Assembly (NCBI RefSeq): GCF_004000785.1
Contig: NZ_BILX01000029.1
Span: 18,763-82,762, forward strand
Length of the DNA stretch: 64,000 nucleotides
Source of the DNA: Paenibacillus ehimensis NBRC 15659
GTDB lineage: Bacteria; Bacillota; Bacilli; Paenibacillales; NBRC-103111
Reading direction: 5' to 3'
Shown: positions 17,369 through 25,558 of the stretch, piece after piece
Layout of the letters: each line of letters starts with the position of its first letter
Numbering within the stretch: position 1 is the stretch's first letter
Translations under genes and position numbers: made by a program
The notes under the pieces: model-generated
Database searches by the model: none
Seen by the model: only the letters and a program-made list of their open reading frames with translations
Told to the model about the DNA's origin: nothing

Positions 17369-17542
17369 ATGAAGCTGTATGTCATTCTTTCGTTCAATGA
17401 AGACGGGATGGAAAATGTGTATGTGGGCGAGGACGAGGAAAAAGCTCTCTCGTTCAAGCCATCCGATTTTGAGGATTGCGACGCCTTGTTTGTCGAGGTG
17501 TGGGAAGACGGGGAGAAAATCGACGATTACCGTCTGGAGTAA
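17369..17542 (+). CDS. Small acidic protein, unknown
   Basis: A 57-residue reading, MKLYVILSFNEDGMENVYVG at the start and IDDYRLE at the end, rich in Asp/Glu and without membrane segment or signal. GGAGGTG precedes the ATG at good distance and an intrinsic terminator follows directly, both supporting a real gene. It is 158 bp after the NRPS and may be independent of it. The fold looks like a short beta-alpha-beta unit; no function can be assigned. Confidence 0.65.
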   Translation: MKLYVILSFNEDGMENVYVGEDEEKALSFKPSDFEDCDALFVEVWEDGEKIDDYRLE

Positions 17543-17558
17543 CTTGTGAAGCCGAAAA

Positions 17559-17590
17559 CCGGTCATCCTTGCGGATGGCCGGCTTTTTCT
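17559..17590 (+). terminator. Terminator after the small acidic protein
   Basis: CCGGTCATCC and GGATGGCCGG with loop TTGC pair with one G-T, followed by TTTTTCTTTT. Confidence 0.8.
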
Positions 17591-17788
17591 TTTGAACCTT
17601 ATCATCGCCGTATCATTGACAAATCATTGATAAATTTGTGAAATAAAGCTATTCAGACGCAGCGGAGTTGATTATAATAGAATTGGTGATGGGGTTTTAA
17701 CGAAAGTTTGTCAATTGTTCCAAAACGTCCCTTCGAAAAACGCTTGGGATCAAGAACGTAAGCGCATACAAAATAATTTAATTTCATG

Positions 17789-17817
17789 TTTACAATGTGT
17801 TAGTTTATTGTTAGAAT
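17789..17817 (+). promoter_or_regulatory. Promoter of the DUF3870 gene
   Basis: TTTACA (17789-17794), 17 bases, TAGAAT (17812-17817) in an AT-rich stretch about 110 bases before the gene. The remaining gap 17591-17788 shows nothing I can name. Confidence 0.5.
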
Positions 17818-17925
17818 AAGTAACATATATCTTGATTCTGCGTCCGAAGGCGGCAGGTCGTGGGAAGCTTCCCTTCCCTCATCCCTGTTCGTCCGGGCCA
17901 AGGGCGCCGATTAAGGGAGACGAGC

Positions 17926-18279
17926 ATGGGTTACGATAAAGACACGGTTTACGTGGTCGGCGATGCGCAGACATCTCTCAATAATCCGATTACTCAGCAG
18001 TACAGCGCCTTTTTCATCGGACTTGTCGTGGATACGACCAGCCACAAAATCGTCGATGCGGGCTGCTCGTCCACCATTCCGCTGACCTCGCAATTTGTCC
18101 GCTCCATCTTCGTAGGACAGAGCATTCTTTCGTTCGAGCCGGTCGCCGACGAGATCAAGCGAAGGTATCACGGCTCGTCGCAGAAAGCGATCATCGTCGC
18201 CTTCAAGGATGCGCAAAAAAAATACAAATTGGCCTTGAACGGCCGGGATTGCGGTTCCGGTGCGTCAGGGGCCGGATAA
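17926..18279 (+). CDS. DUF3870 domain protein
   Basis: A 117-residue protein matching the DUF3870 pattern: VYVVGDAQTSLNNPIT, FFIGLVVDTTSHKIVDAGCSSTI, FVRSIFVGQSI and KAIIVAFKDAQKKY. The function is unknown; members are small cytoplasmic proteins, often near transport or amino-acid metabolism genes. ATG 17926 is chosen for AAGGGAGACGAG before it and for the family start. The conserved cysteine in DAGCSS could be functional. It is followed by a long-loop terminator, so it is separate from dppA. Confidence 0.85.
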   Translation: MGYDKDTVYVVGDAQTSLNNPITQQYSAFFIGLVVDTTSHKIVDAGCSSTIPLTSQFVRSIFVGQSILSFEPVADEIKRRYHGSSQKAIIVAFKDAQKKYKLALNGRDCGSGASGAG

Positions 18280-18317
18280 CGCTGCTTTGTTTATCAGTAT
18301 GGCGACATACGCGTAAA

Positions 18318-18385
18318 TAAAATCCAGCAAACGATATTCTTGGAAGCCATGCGGCTGCCGGTTGTCGTTTGCTGGATTTTTTTAT
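18318..18385 (+). terminator. Terminator after the DUF3870 gene
   Basis: AATCCAGCAAACGA and TCGTTTGCTGGATT are perfect 14-bp arms with a long loop, followed by a T-run. Confidence 0.75.
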
Positions 18386-18386
18386 A

Positions 18387-18433
18387 GATATAGAATTTAT
18401 AAGTTATCAGCGGAGCTGATTGAATTCTATATC
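18387..18433 (+). other. Nested perfect hairpin upstream of dppA
   Basis: GATATAGAATT (18387-18397) pairs perfectly with AATTCTATATC (18423-18433). Inside the loop ATCAGC and GCTGAT pair around GGA. It lies 73 bases before dppA with no T-tract, so it is an operator, RNA-stability element or processing site rather than a terminator. Confidence 0.45.
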
Positions 18434-18506
18434 GCCTGTATCTTCCTCGAAATGGCTTCGATAAGAAGCTTTTCTTATTACCTAATCTAATTTGGAGGCT
18501 TGAGCG

Positions 18507-19331
18507 ATGAAACTGTACATTTCAATCGATATGGAAGGCATTACCGGGCTGGTCGATTCCACGTTCGTCGATTCCGGCAAGCACAACTACGAAAGAGGAC
18601 GGCTTATCATGACCGCGGAGGCCAATCATGTCATTGAAACGGCTTTCCAGGAGGGCTGCGGGGAAGTCGTGGTCAACGACAGTCATTCCAAGATGAACAA
18701 CCTGCTGATCGAGAAGCTTCATCCGGAGACGCAGCTGATTTCGGGGGACGTCAAGCCGTTTTCGATGGTGCAGGGGCTTGACGCCAGCTTCGCCGGGGCT
18801 GCTTTTCTGGGCTATCATACACGGGCGGCAAGAAAGGGCGTGCTCAGCCATACGATGATTTTCGGCGTGCGGAACATGTACATCAACGATACGGCAATCG
18901 GCGAGCTCGGCTTCAATGCGTTCGTCGCGGGACATTACGGCGTGCCGGTGCTGCTCGTGGCGGGCGACGACGAGACGGCGGAGGAAGCCGAGGCGTTGAT
19001 CCCGGGGGTGACGACGGCCATCGTCAAGCGGCGCATCTCGCGGACGGCGGCGCTCTGCTTGACGCCGGAGAAAAGCGGGCAGCTGCTTCGCGAGAAAACG
19101 AGGGAAGCGCTTGAGGCCCGCGGCCGCGTGAAGCCGTTAGCGCCCCCGGACAACCCGGTGCTGTCGATCGAATTCGCCAATTACGGGCAGGCCGAGTGGG
19201 CGCACCTGATGCCGGGAACGACGATCGAGCAGGGCTCGCCGGTCGTTTCCTTTCAAGCCAAGAACATTCTGGAGGCGTACCAGGCGATGCTGGTGATGAC
19301 GGAGCTGGCCATGCGAACTTCATTTTGTTAA
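18507..19331 (+). CDS. dppA: D-aminopeptidase DppA (M55)
   Basis: A 274-residue peptidase, the same length as B. subtilis DppA, a zinc D-aminopeptidase acting on D-Ala-containing peptides. The metal and catalytic segments are visible: SIDMEGITG (Asp8, Glu10), NDSHSKMNN, GYHTRA and the Glu in IGELGFNA. It is the first gene of dppABCDE, which imports and trims cell-wall peptides. SD TTTGGAGG lies before the ATG. The dppB start follows in 15 bases. In B. subtilis this operon is CodY-controlled; I see no certain CodY box here but do see the nested hairpin at 18387-18433. Confidence 0.96.
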   Translation: MKLYISIDMEGITGLVDSTFVDSGKHNYERGRLIMTAEANHVIETAFQEGCGEVVVNDSHSKMNNLLIEKLHPETQLISGDVKPFSMVQGLDASFAGAAFLGYHTRAARKGVLSHTMIFGVRNMYINDTAIGELGFNAFVAGHYGVPVLLVAGDDETAEEAEALIPGVTTAIVKRRISRTAALCLTPEKSGQLLREKTREALEARGRVKPLAPPDNPVLSIEFANYGQAEWAHLMPGTTIEQGSPVVSFQAKNILEAYQAMLVMTELAMRTSFC

Positions 19332-19346
19332 AAAGCGGGTGATCGA

Positions 19347-20279
19347 GTGGCGCCGTACCTATTGAAAAGATTCGTGTCCATGCTGGTGACGCTGTGGCTC
19401 ATCGTAACGATTACGTTTTTCCTGATGCATACGGTTCCGGGCTCCCCGTTCGACCGGGACGGCAAGGAAGCGAACCCGGCCGTCGTCAAGAACATGATGG
19501 CGTTTTATCATTTGGACAAGCCGGTGTACGTCCAGTATGCGCTTTATTTGAAGTCTCTGCTCACGCTTGATCTCGGGCCGTCGATCTCGCACTATCCGGA
19601 AAGCGTAAACGCCATGATCGAGCGCGGCTTCCCGGTCTCGTTCCAGCTCGGGATCGTGTCGCTTCTCCTTGCGATTGCATCGGGCATTGCGCTCGGAACG
19701 GCAGCCGCGCTCCGGCAAAACGGCCTGATCGACTACATCGCCATGGTGCTCGCCGTCATCGGGATCGCGGTGCCCAATTTCGTCGTGGCCCCGCTGCTGA
19801 TCAAATACGTCGCGGTGGAATGGGGGCTGCTGCCGGTGGCGACGTGGGGCACATGGAAGCATGTCGTGCTGCCGGCGGTCGCACTGTCCACCGGACCGAT
19901 TGCGATTATTGCGAGACTGACGCGGGCCAATATGGTCGAGGTTTTGACCCAGGATTACATTGAGACGGCAAGGGCCAAAGGGCTCTCTCCGGCGACGATT
20001 GTGCTCAAGCACGCCCTGCGCAACGCGGTGCTGCCGGTCGTTACGTTGGTCGGCGCATTGCTTGCGAACGTGCTGACGGGCAGCTTTGTCATCGAGAAAA
20101 TTTTTGCGATTCCGGGCATGGGAAAATATTTTGTGGACGGCATCAACAACCGGGATTATGCGGTCATCATGGGAACGACGGTGTTCTACAGCACCCTGCT
20201 CATCTTCATGATGTTCCTGGTCGATATCGTGTACAGTCTGATCGATCCCCGTATCAAGCTGCATGGAAAGGAGAGATGA
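19347..20279 (+). CDS. dppB: Dipeptide ABC transporter permease DppB
   Basis: A 310-residue inner-membrane permease with six hydrophobic segments. It begins with the DppB/OppB signature MAPYLLKRFVSMLVTLWLIVTIT on a GTG start. It contains the EAA-loop region YIETARAKGLSPATIVLKHALRNAVLPV that contacts the ATPase. It forms a pair with DppC, whose start overlaps its stop. The predicted substrate is di- or tripeptides from murein, given DppA upstream and YkfABC downstream. Confidence 0.95.
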   Translation: MAPYLLKRFVSMLVTLWLIVTITFFLMHTVPGSPFDRDGKEANPAVVKNMMAFYHLDKPVYVQYALYLKSLLTLDLGPSISHYPESVNAMIERGFPVSFQLGIVSLLLAIASGIALGTAAALRQNGLIDYIAMVLAVIGIAVPNFVVAPLLIKYVAVEWGLLPVATWGTWKHVVLPAVALSTGPIAIIARLTRANMVEVLTQDYIETARAKGLSPATIVLKHALRNAVLPVVTLVGALLANVLTGSFVIEKIFAIPGMGKYFVDGINNRDYAVIMGTTVFYSTLLIFMMFLVDIVYSLIDPRIKLHGKER

Positions 20280-20281
20280 GG

Positions 20282-21199
20282 ATGTCGGTTCCCGATCATT
20301 TGTTTGTGCCGATGCAAAAACGCGCCGGCCATACGGAAGCGATCGTCCGGCCGCAGCTGACGTTCTGGCGGCAGGCGCGCATCCGGCTGTTCAAGAACAA
20401 GCTGGCGATGCTCGGGCTTGTTTTCATCGTTGCGCTTGCGGCGTTTTCGATCCTCGGGCCTTGGCTGACGGACGAGAGCTATTCCAAGCAAAACCTGCTG
20501 AACGGCAATCAGGCACCGTCCGCCGAGCATTGGTTCGGCACCGACGAGCTCGGCCGGGACGTGTTCGCGCGCATTCTGTTCGGCTCCCGCATATCGCTGA
20601 CCGTCGGCGTCGTCGCGGCGCTCATCGATTTTCTTATCGGTGTCGTTTACGGGGGCATCGCCGGCTATTGTGGCGGACGAATCGACAACATCATGATGCG
20701 GATCGTCGACATCCTGTACGGCATTCCGTACCTGCTGATTGTCATCCTGCTGATGGTCGTCATGGGCCCGGGCTTATTCACCATCATCGTCGCGCTGACG
20801 GCGACCGGCTGGATCGGGATGGCCCGGATCGTTCGCGGCCAGGTGCTTCAGTTGGCGTCGTCGGAGTATGTGCTGGCTGCGCGGACGCTCGGCGCGGGGC
20901 CTTGGAGCATTATCCGCAGACACCTGCTGCCGAACGCTTTCGGCGTCATTATCGTGCAGGTGACCTTTTCCGTCCCATCGGCCATTTTTGCAGAAGCGTT
21001 CCTCAGCTTCCTCGGTCTCGGTATCCAGCCTCCGCTGGCGAGCTGGGGGACGATGGCGAACGATGCGCTGCCGACGATTTTGTCCGGCTATTGGTGGCGG
21101 CTTTTCTTCCCGGCGTTCTTCATCTCGCTGACGATGCTGGCGTTCAACCTGCTCGGCGACGGGCTGCAAAACACTTTTAATCCGAAGCAGAGGAGGTAA
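20282..21199 (+). CDS. dppC: Dipeptide ABC transporter permease DppC
   Basis: About 305 residues with six membrane segments after a hydrophilic N-terminus. Typical stretches are HWFGTDELGRDVFARILFGSRISL, the EAA loop EYVLAARTLGAGPWSIIRRHLLPN and FLSFLGLGIQPPLASWG. Two starts are possible: ATG 20276 overlaps the dppB stop, but AAAGGAGAG is spaced better for ATG 20282, which I use. It is followed by dppD after five bases. Confidence 0.95.
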   Translation: MSVPDHLFVPMQKRAGHTEAIVRPQLTFWRQARIRLFKNKLAMLGLVFIVALAAFSILGPWLTDESYSKQNLLNGNQAPSAEHWFGTDELGRDVFARILFGSRISLTVGVVAALIDFLIGVVYGGIAGYCGGRIDNIMMRIVDILYGIPYLLIVILLMVVMGPGLFTIIVALTATGWIGMARIVRGQVLQLASSEYVLAARTLGAGPWSIIRRHLLPNAFGVIIVQVTFSVPSAIFAEAFLSFLGLGIQPPLASWGTMANDALPTILSGYWWRLFFPAFFISLTMLAFNLLGDGLQNTFNPKQRR

Positions 21200-21204
21200 G
21201 CTCG

Positions 21205-22260
21205 ATGAACGGACCCGATTCGTTGTCCCCTTCGGACGTTCTGCTTGAAGTGAAGGATCTGCATGTCTCCTTCGCCACGTACGGCGGCGAGGTTCAGGCG
21301 GTCCGGGGCGTGAGCTTGACGCTTCGCCGCGGCGAGACGCTCGCCATCGTAGGCGAGTCCGGCTGCGGCAAAAGCGTCACCGCCCGCAGCTTGATGCGGC
21401 TGCTGCCCCCGCATACCTCGAAGATCAAGCAGGGCACCATCCGGTTTCAGGGACGGGAACTGACCGGACTGACGGAGAAGCAGATGCGGGAGATCAGGGG
21501 CTCGGCTATCACCATGATTTTCCAGGACGCCATGACCGCGCTCAATCCGACGATTACCATCGGCGAGCAGATTATGGAGGGCATTATCCGCCATCAGAAG
21601 CTGTCGCGGTCCGAAGCCCGCAAGCGGGCGGTGGAGATGCTGGAGCTGGTCGGCATTTCCAACCCGGAAAGCCGTCTCAAGCAGCATCTCCACCAGTTCA
21701 GCGGCGGTATGCGGCAGCGCATCATGATTGCCATCGCAGCGGTCGGTAAGCCGTCGGTGCTCATTGCGGACGAACCGACCACGGCGCTCGATGTGACCAT
21801 TCAGGCGCAGATTCTCGATCTGTTCAAGCTGCTGCAGCGCAAAACCGGCGTATCTATTCTCATGATCACCCACGATCTGGGCGTGGTGGCGAATATCGCG
21901 GATCGGGTGAACGTGATGTACGCCGGCAAGGTGGTCGAGTCGGGCTCGGTGGACGAGGTGTTTCAGCATCCGCAGCATCCTTATACGAAAGGGCTGCTTG
22001 CTTCCATGCCGCGTCTGGATAGCGACCGGGGCACCCCGCTTCAATCGATCCCGGGGACTCCGCCGGATTTGTTCGCGCCGCCCAAAGGCTGTGCGTTCGC
22101 CGCCCGGTGTCCTCACGCCATGGAAGTGTGCGCCGTCTTCCAACCGGAAACGTCCTATTTGCCCGGCAGTCACGGCGTTGCCTGTTGGCTTCAGGACGCG
22201 CGCGCCAAGCCGGTTGACCCGCCGGGTACGAATACTTTTATCCGATCGGCCATAGGTTAG
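21205..22260 (+). CDS. dppD: Dipeptide ABC transporter ATPase DppD
   Basis: 351 residues. Walker A GESGCGKS, Q-loop MIFQDAMTALNP, signature FSGGMRQR, Walker B VLIADEPTTALD and H-loop MITHDLGVV are all present. The C-terminal oligopeptide-transporter extension includes CAFAARCPHAMEVC, a cysteine motif known to hold an iron-sulfur cluster in homologues. B. subtilis has a second ATPase (YkfD) at the end of the ykf genes; none is present in this cluster, so DppD may work as a homodimer or borrow a partner. Confidence 0.95.
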   Translation: MNGPDSLSPSDVLLEVKDLHVSFATYGGEVQAVRGVSLTLRRGETLAIVGESGCGKSVTARSLMRLLPPHTSKIKQGTIRFQGRELTGLTEKQMREIRGSAITMIFQDAMTALNPTITIGEQIMEGIIRHQKLSRSEARKRAVEMLELVGISNPESRLKQHLHQFSGGMRQRIMIAIAAVGKPSVLIADEPTTALDVTIQAQILDLFKLLQRKTGVSILMITHDLGVVANIADRVNVMYAGKVVESGSVDEVFQHPQHPYTKGLLASMPRLDSDRGTPLQSIPGTPPDLFAPPKGCAFAARCPHAMEVCAVFQPETSYLPGSHGVACWLQDARAKPVDPPGTNTFIRSAIG

Positions 22261-22296
22261 CGATTCCTATCATACCATGTGAAGGAGAGACGGTGC

Positions 22297-23919
22297 ATGA
22301 AGAAAAGAACGGCTTTACTCCTCGGCTGTATCCTGTTATCCGGCACGGCGCTGGCAGGCTGCAGCGGCAAAGAAGGGGCGGGCGCCGATCCGGCCCGTAA
22401 CGAACAGCAGGTCAAAATCCTGTTGTACAACAATCTTAGGGAGCCTACGTCGTTGGACCCGCCGGTCGGCTTCGATCTGGTGTCCTACGACATCCTGAAC
22501 AACGCTATGGAAGGCTTGACGCGTCTGGGCAAAACCCAATCCCCCGAGCCCGCGATGGCCAAGGAATGGAAGATTAGTCCCGACGGTAAGCAGTATACGT
22601 TTACGCTGCGGGACGGCATCAAGTGGTCCAACGGAGATCCGGTGAAGGCGTCCGATTTCGAATTCGCCTGGAAGCGGATGCTCGATCCGAAGAAGCCCAC
22701 CCCGGCCGCGCCTCTGGCTTACGTCATCGAAGGAGCCGAAGCGTACAATTCGGATAAAGGCCCGGCAGAAGGCGTCAAAATCAAAGCGACGGACGACAAG
22801 ACGCTGGAGGTCGTGTTGACCAAGCCGGCTCCGTGGCTGCTCGGGATGGTGTCCAATCCGGCGTTTTTCCCGGTCCATCAGGCAACCGTGGAGAAAAACG
22901 ACAAATGGGCGAGCGAAGCCGCGACCATCGTAAGCAACGGGCCGTTCAAGATCACCGAATGGAAGCACGATTCCGAGCTGAAAATGGTCAAAAACGACCA
23001 GTACTGGGATGCGGCCAGCGTCAAGCTGGACGGCGTGACGTTTAAGATGGTCAACGACTCGAATACGGAATATCAGCTTTATCAGAGCGGGGGACTGCAT
23101 ATTGCCGGCGTCATTCCGGCCGATTTGAGCCAGAAGCTGTTCGCGGAAGGCAAGGTCAAGGTGGAAGATTCGGCCGGAACGTATTTTTACCGCTTCAACA
23201 CCAAGATGCCGCCGTTCGACAACGTCCATATCCGCAAAGCGTTCCAGATGGCCGTAGACAGCCAGAAAATCGTCGACCTCGTGGTCAAACAGAAACAAAA
23301 GCCCGCGGACGGTTTCGTCTCGTATGGTCTCCAAGATCCGGCGGGGGACGACTTCCGCAAGGTTGGCGGAAAGCTGGTGAAGTTCGACGCGGCGGAAGCG
23401 AAAAAGCTGCTGGAGAAAGGAATGGCCGAGGCCGGCTACAAAACGCTCCCTCAGGTGACGCTGACCTACAATACGAACGACCTGCACCAGAAAATTGCCG
23501 AGGCGGCTCAAGCGATGTTCAAAGAAAACCTGGGCGTCGACGTGAAAATCGAGAGCAAGGAAGGCAAGGTGCTGACGGCCGAGCAGAAGAAGCTGCAGCT
23601 GCAATTTTCCCGTTCGTCATGGCTTCCGGATTTTGCCGACCCGATCAATTTCCTCGACATCTTCCAGACCGGCAATCCAAACAACCGGACCGGCTGGAGC
23701 AATGCGCAGTACGACAAGCTGATTCAAGACGCCTACAATGAGCCGGACAATGCCAAGCGGTTCAAATTATTGCACGAAGCGGAGAACATCTTGCTGGATG
23801 AAGCGCCGATCATGCCGCTGTACTTTTACAACTCCGCCTATATGCAAAGCGACAAGCTGGAAGGAGTCGTCCGGCACGCGTACGGTTACATCGACTTCAA
23901 ATGGGCCGATTTGAAATAG
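22297..23919 (+). CDS. dppE: Peptide-binding lipoprotein DppE
   Basis: 540 residues, extracellular solute-binding protein family 5 (OppA/DppE). The lipoprotein signal MKKRTALLLGCILLSGTALAGC ends in lipobox LAGC. Family landmarks are REPTSLDPP, the YTFTLRDGIKWSNGDPVKASDFEFAWKRML region, ISNGPF-like VSNGPFKITEWKHD and the C-terminal ILLDEAPIMPLYFYNSAYM. The ATG at 22297 has AAGGAGAG at good spacing. It delivers peptides to DppBCD. The gene ends the dpp part; a repeat-bearing gap of 693 bp separates it from ykfA. Confidence 0.95.
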   Translation: MKKRTALLLGCILLSGTALAGCSGKEGAGADPARNEQQVKILLYNNLREPTSLDPPVGFDLVSYDILNNAMEGLTRLGKTQSPEPAMAKEWKISPDGKQYTFTLRDGIKWSNGDPVKASDFEFAWKRMLDPKKPTPAAPLAYVIEGAEAYNSDKGPAEGVKIKATDDKTLEVVLTKPAPWLLGMVSNPAFFPVHQATVEKNDKWASEAATIVSNGPFKITEWKHDSELKMVKNDQYWDAASVKLDGVTFKMVNDSNTEYQLYQSGGLHIAGVIPADLSQKLFAEGKVKVEDSAGTYFYRFNTKMPPFDNVHIRKAFQMAVDSQKIVDLVVKQKQKPADGFVSYGLQDPAGDDFRKVGGKLVKFDAAEAKKLLEKGMAEAGYKTLPQVTLTYNTNDLHQKIAEAAQAMFKENLGVDVKIESKEGKVLTAEQKKLQLQFSRSSWLPDFADPINFLDIFQTGNPNNRTGWSNAQYDKLIQDAYNEPDNAKRFKLLHEAENILLDEAPIMPLYFYNSAYMQSDKLEGVVRHAYGYIDFKWADLK

Positions 23920-24254
23920 AAGGCACCGGGTGGAGCCTATCCATGGGCAGGTGCTTGCAGGGCAAGTATTTAACGCGCCCCGCAGATTATGCCCTGTGGA
24001 GAATCCCCGTCGCTCGGAAGGAGTCGGCTGGCTGAGGGATCGCGGGGTTATCAGTGCAACGTTTCATAATTAAAGGAAAAATGGTGCGTTAAGGGGCGGG
24101 ATTCCGCTTCTGGTGGAATATAGCGGAAGTCAGGTACCTTACTCGTGTCGAAAAATATGCACGACCCGCGAAAAGAGGGCATTAGCGAACATCAGTTCCT
24201 CTATTTTGCATAAGGGGCTGAAATCAAGCAGAATAACGCATCGCAGTTCCTCTA

Positions 24255-24470
24255 TGCTGAATAGACTGGTACAGGAGTTGTGGCGGCAGTACCTGCAATG
24301 CTGAATAGACTGGTCGATCGGCCTGGCGGCAGTACTTGCAATGCTGAATGGACTGGTCGATCGGCCTGACGGCAGTACCTGCGATGCTGAATAGACTGGT
24401 CGATCGGCCTGGCGGCAGTACCTGCGATGCTGAATACACTGGCAAATCGGTCTGTGGCGACAGTACGACC
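24255..24470. repeat. Five tandem copies of a 43-bp repeat
   Basis: Units start at about 24255, 24299, 24342, 24385 and 24428. They are built on TGCTGAATAGACTGG, TCGATCGGCC, TGGCGGCAGTACCTGCGA. The middle copies are nearly identical; the first and last diverge. The unit length is not a multiple of three, so readings across it on the minus strand change frame in each copy and are not a protein repeat. The short motif CAGTTCCTCTAT also occurs twice just upstream. The rest of 23920-24612 shows no gene. Confidence 0.85.
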
Positions 24471-24612
24471 AAATCGGCCTGGCGCAGAAGGAGCTGCGAT
24501 GCCAAATAAGCCGCAAACACAATCTGCCGCACTTGGTTCCCGCCATACTTCGTAAGCGGCTTATCCGAGCTATCGTCGGTCCCGCTAACTTTGGGAAAGG
24601 GAGGAAGCTGCC

Positions 24613-25545
24613 ATGCGCAAGCGCATCAAACCTCCGCGTCTCGCCGCGGGCGATACCGTAGGCATTACGGCCCCGGCCAGCTGGGGCGAGTGGAGCAGAA
24701 TCGAGCGGGCGGCCGGTTATTTGACGCGGATGGGCCTGAATGTCCGCTTCGGAGGCACGCTGTCCGGCCAGTACGGTTATTTGGCGGGGACGGACGAGGA
24801 GCGGGCGGCGGAGCTGAACGCGATGTTCGCGGATCCGGACATTCGGGCCATCGTATGCGCGCGCGGCGGATATGGGTCGGGGAGAATAGCCGATAGGCTG
24901 GACTATGACCGCATCCGCGATAACCCGAAAATTTTCTGGGGCTACAGCGACATTACGTTTCTCCACACCGCCATCGGAAACCGGTCGGGTCTTGTCACGT
25001 TTCACGGTCCAATGCTGACCTGCCTTGCCGAGGAGCAAGTCCATCCGCTGACCTTGCAGGGCTTTGAGCAGCTGTTTCATCCGAAGCCGGTTGTCTATAC
25101 GGAAACCATCTCGCCGCTCTGCGCGTTGGTGGAAGGGGAAGCATACGGACCGCTGGTTGGAGGCAATTTGACCCTGCTTGTCAGCACGCTCGGGACGCCG
25201 TATGAATTGGATACCCGCGGCCGTATTTTGTTTATAGAAGAGATTGACGAGGAGCCGTACCGCGTCGACCGGATGCTGAATCAACTCCGGCAGGCCGGGA
25301 AGCTGGCCGATGCGTCGGGAATTCTCGTCTGCGATTTTCACAACTGCGAGCCGAACAAGTACAACATTTCACTCACGTTGGAGCAGGTCATCCGGCATCA
25401 TATCGTTCAGGCGGGGAGACCCGCGCTCGCAGGGTTTAGAATCGGTCATTGCTCGCCGAACATTGCCGTTCCTTTAGGCATAGAGGCGAGGATGAGTACC
25501 GCCCAAAAAAAGCTGGAGTTTATGGAGCCGGCTGTAGAAGCGTAA
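24613..25545 (+). CDS. ykfA: LD-carboxypeptidase family protein YkfA (S66)
   Basis: A 310-residue S66 (LD-carboxypeptidase/MccF) serine peptidase, predicted cytoplasmic. The nucleophile is in FWGYSDITFLH; the other catalytic parts are the Glu in FIEEIDEEPYRVDRML and the His in RIGHCSPNIAVPLG. The N-terminus has the family APASWGEWSRIERA and RGGYGSGRIADRLD signatures. It should trim murein peptides imported by Dpp, releasing a terminal D- or meso-linked residue. It is the first of ykfA-ykfB-ykfC, with ykfB starting 13 bases later. GGGAGG lies before ATG. Confidence 0.93.
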   Translation: MRKRIKPPRLAAGDTVGITAPASWGEWSRIERAAGYLTRMGLNVRFGGTLSGQYGYLAGTDEERAAELNAMFADPDIRAIVCARGGYGSGRIADRLDYDRIRDNPKIFWGYSDITFLHTAIGNRSGLVTFHGPMLTCLAEEQVHPLTLQGFEQLFHPKPVVYTETISPLCALVEGEAYGPLVGGNLTLLVSTLGTPYELDTRGRILFIEEIDEEPYRVDRMLNQLRQAGKLADASGILVCDFHNCEPNKYNISLTLEQVIRHHIVQAGRPALAGFRIGHCSPNIAVPLGIEARMSTAQKKLEFMEPAVEA

Positions 25546-25558
25546 GGAGGCGCCTTAG

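Noticed and set aside
24139..25341. A 400-codon minus-strand reading across the 43-bp repeats and ykfA
   Set aside because: It lies opposite a clear S66 peptidase gene. Its repeat part comes from 43-bp units that shift frame each copy, and no ribosome site or family match is seen.
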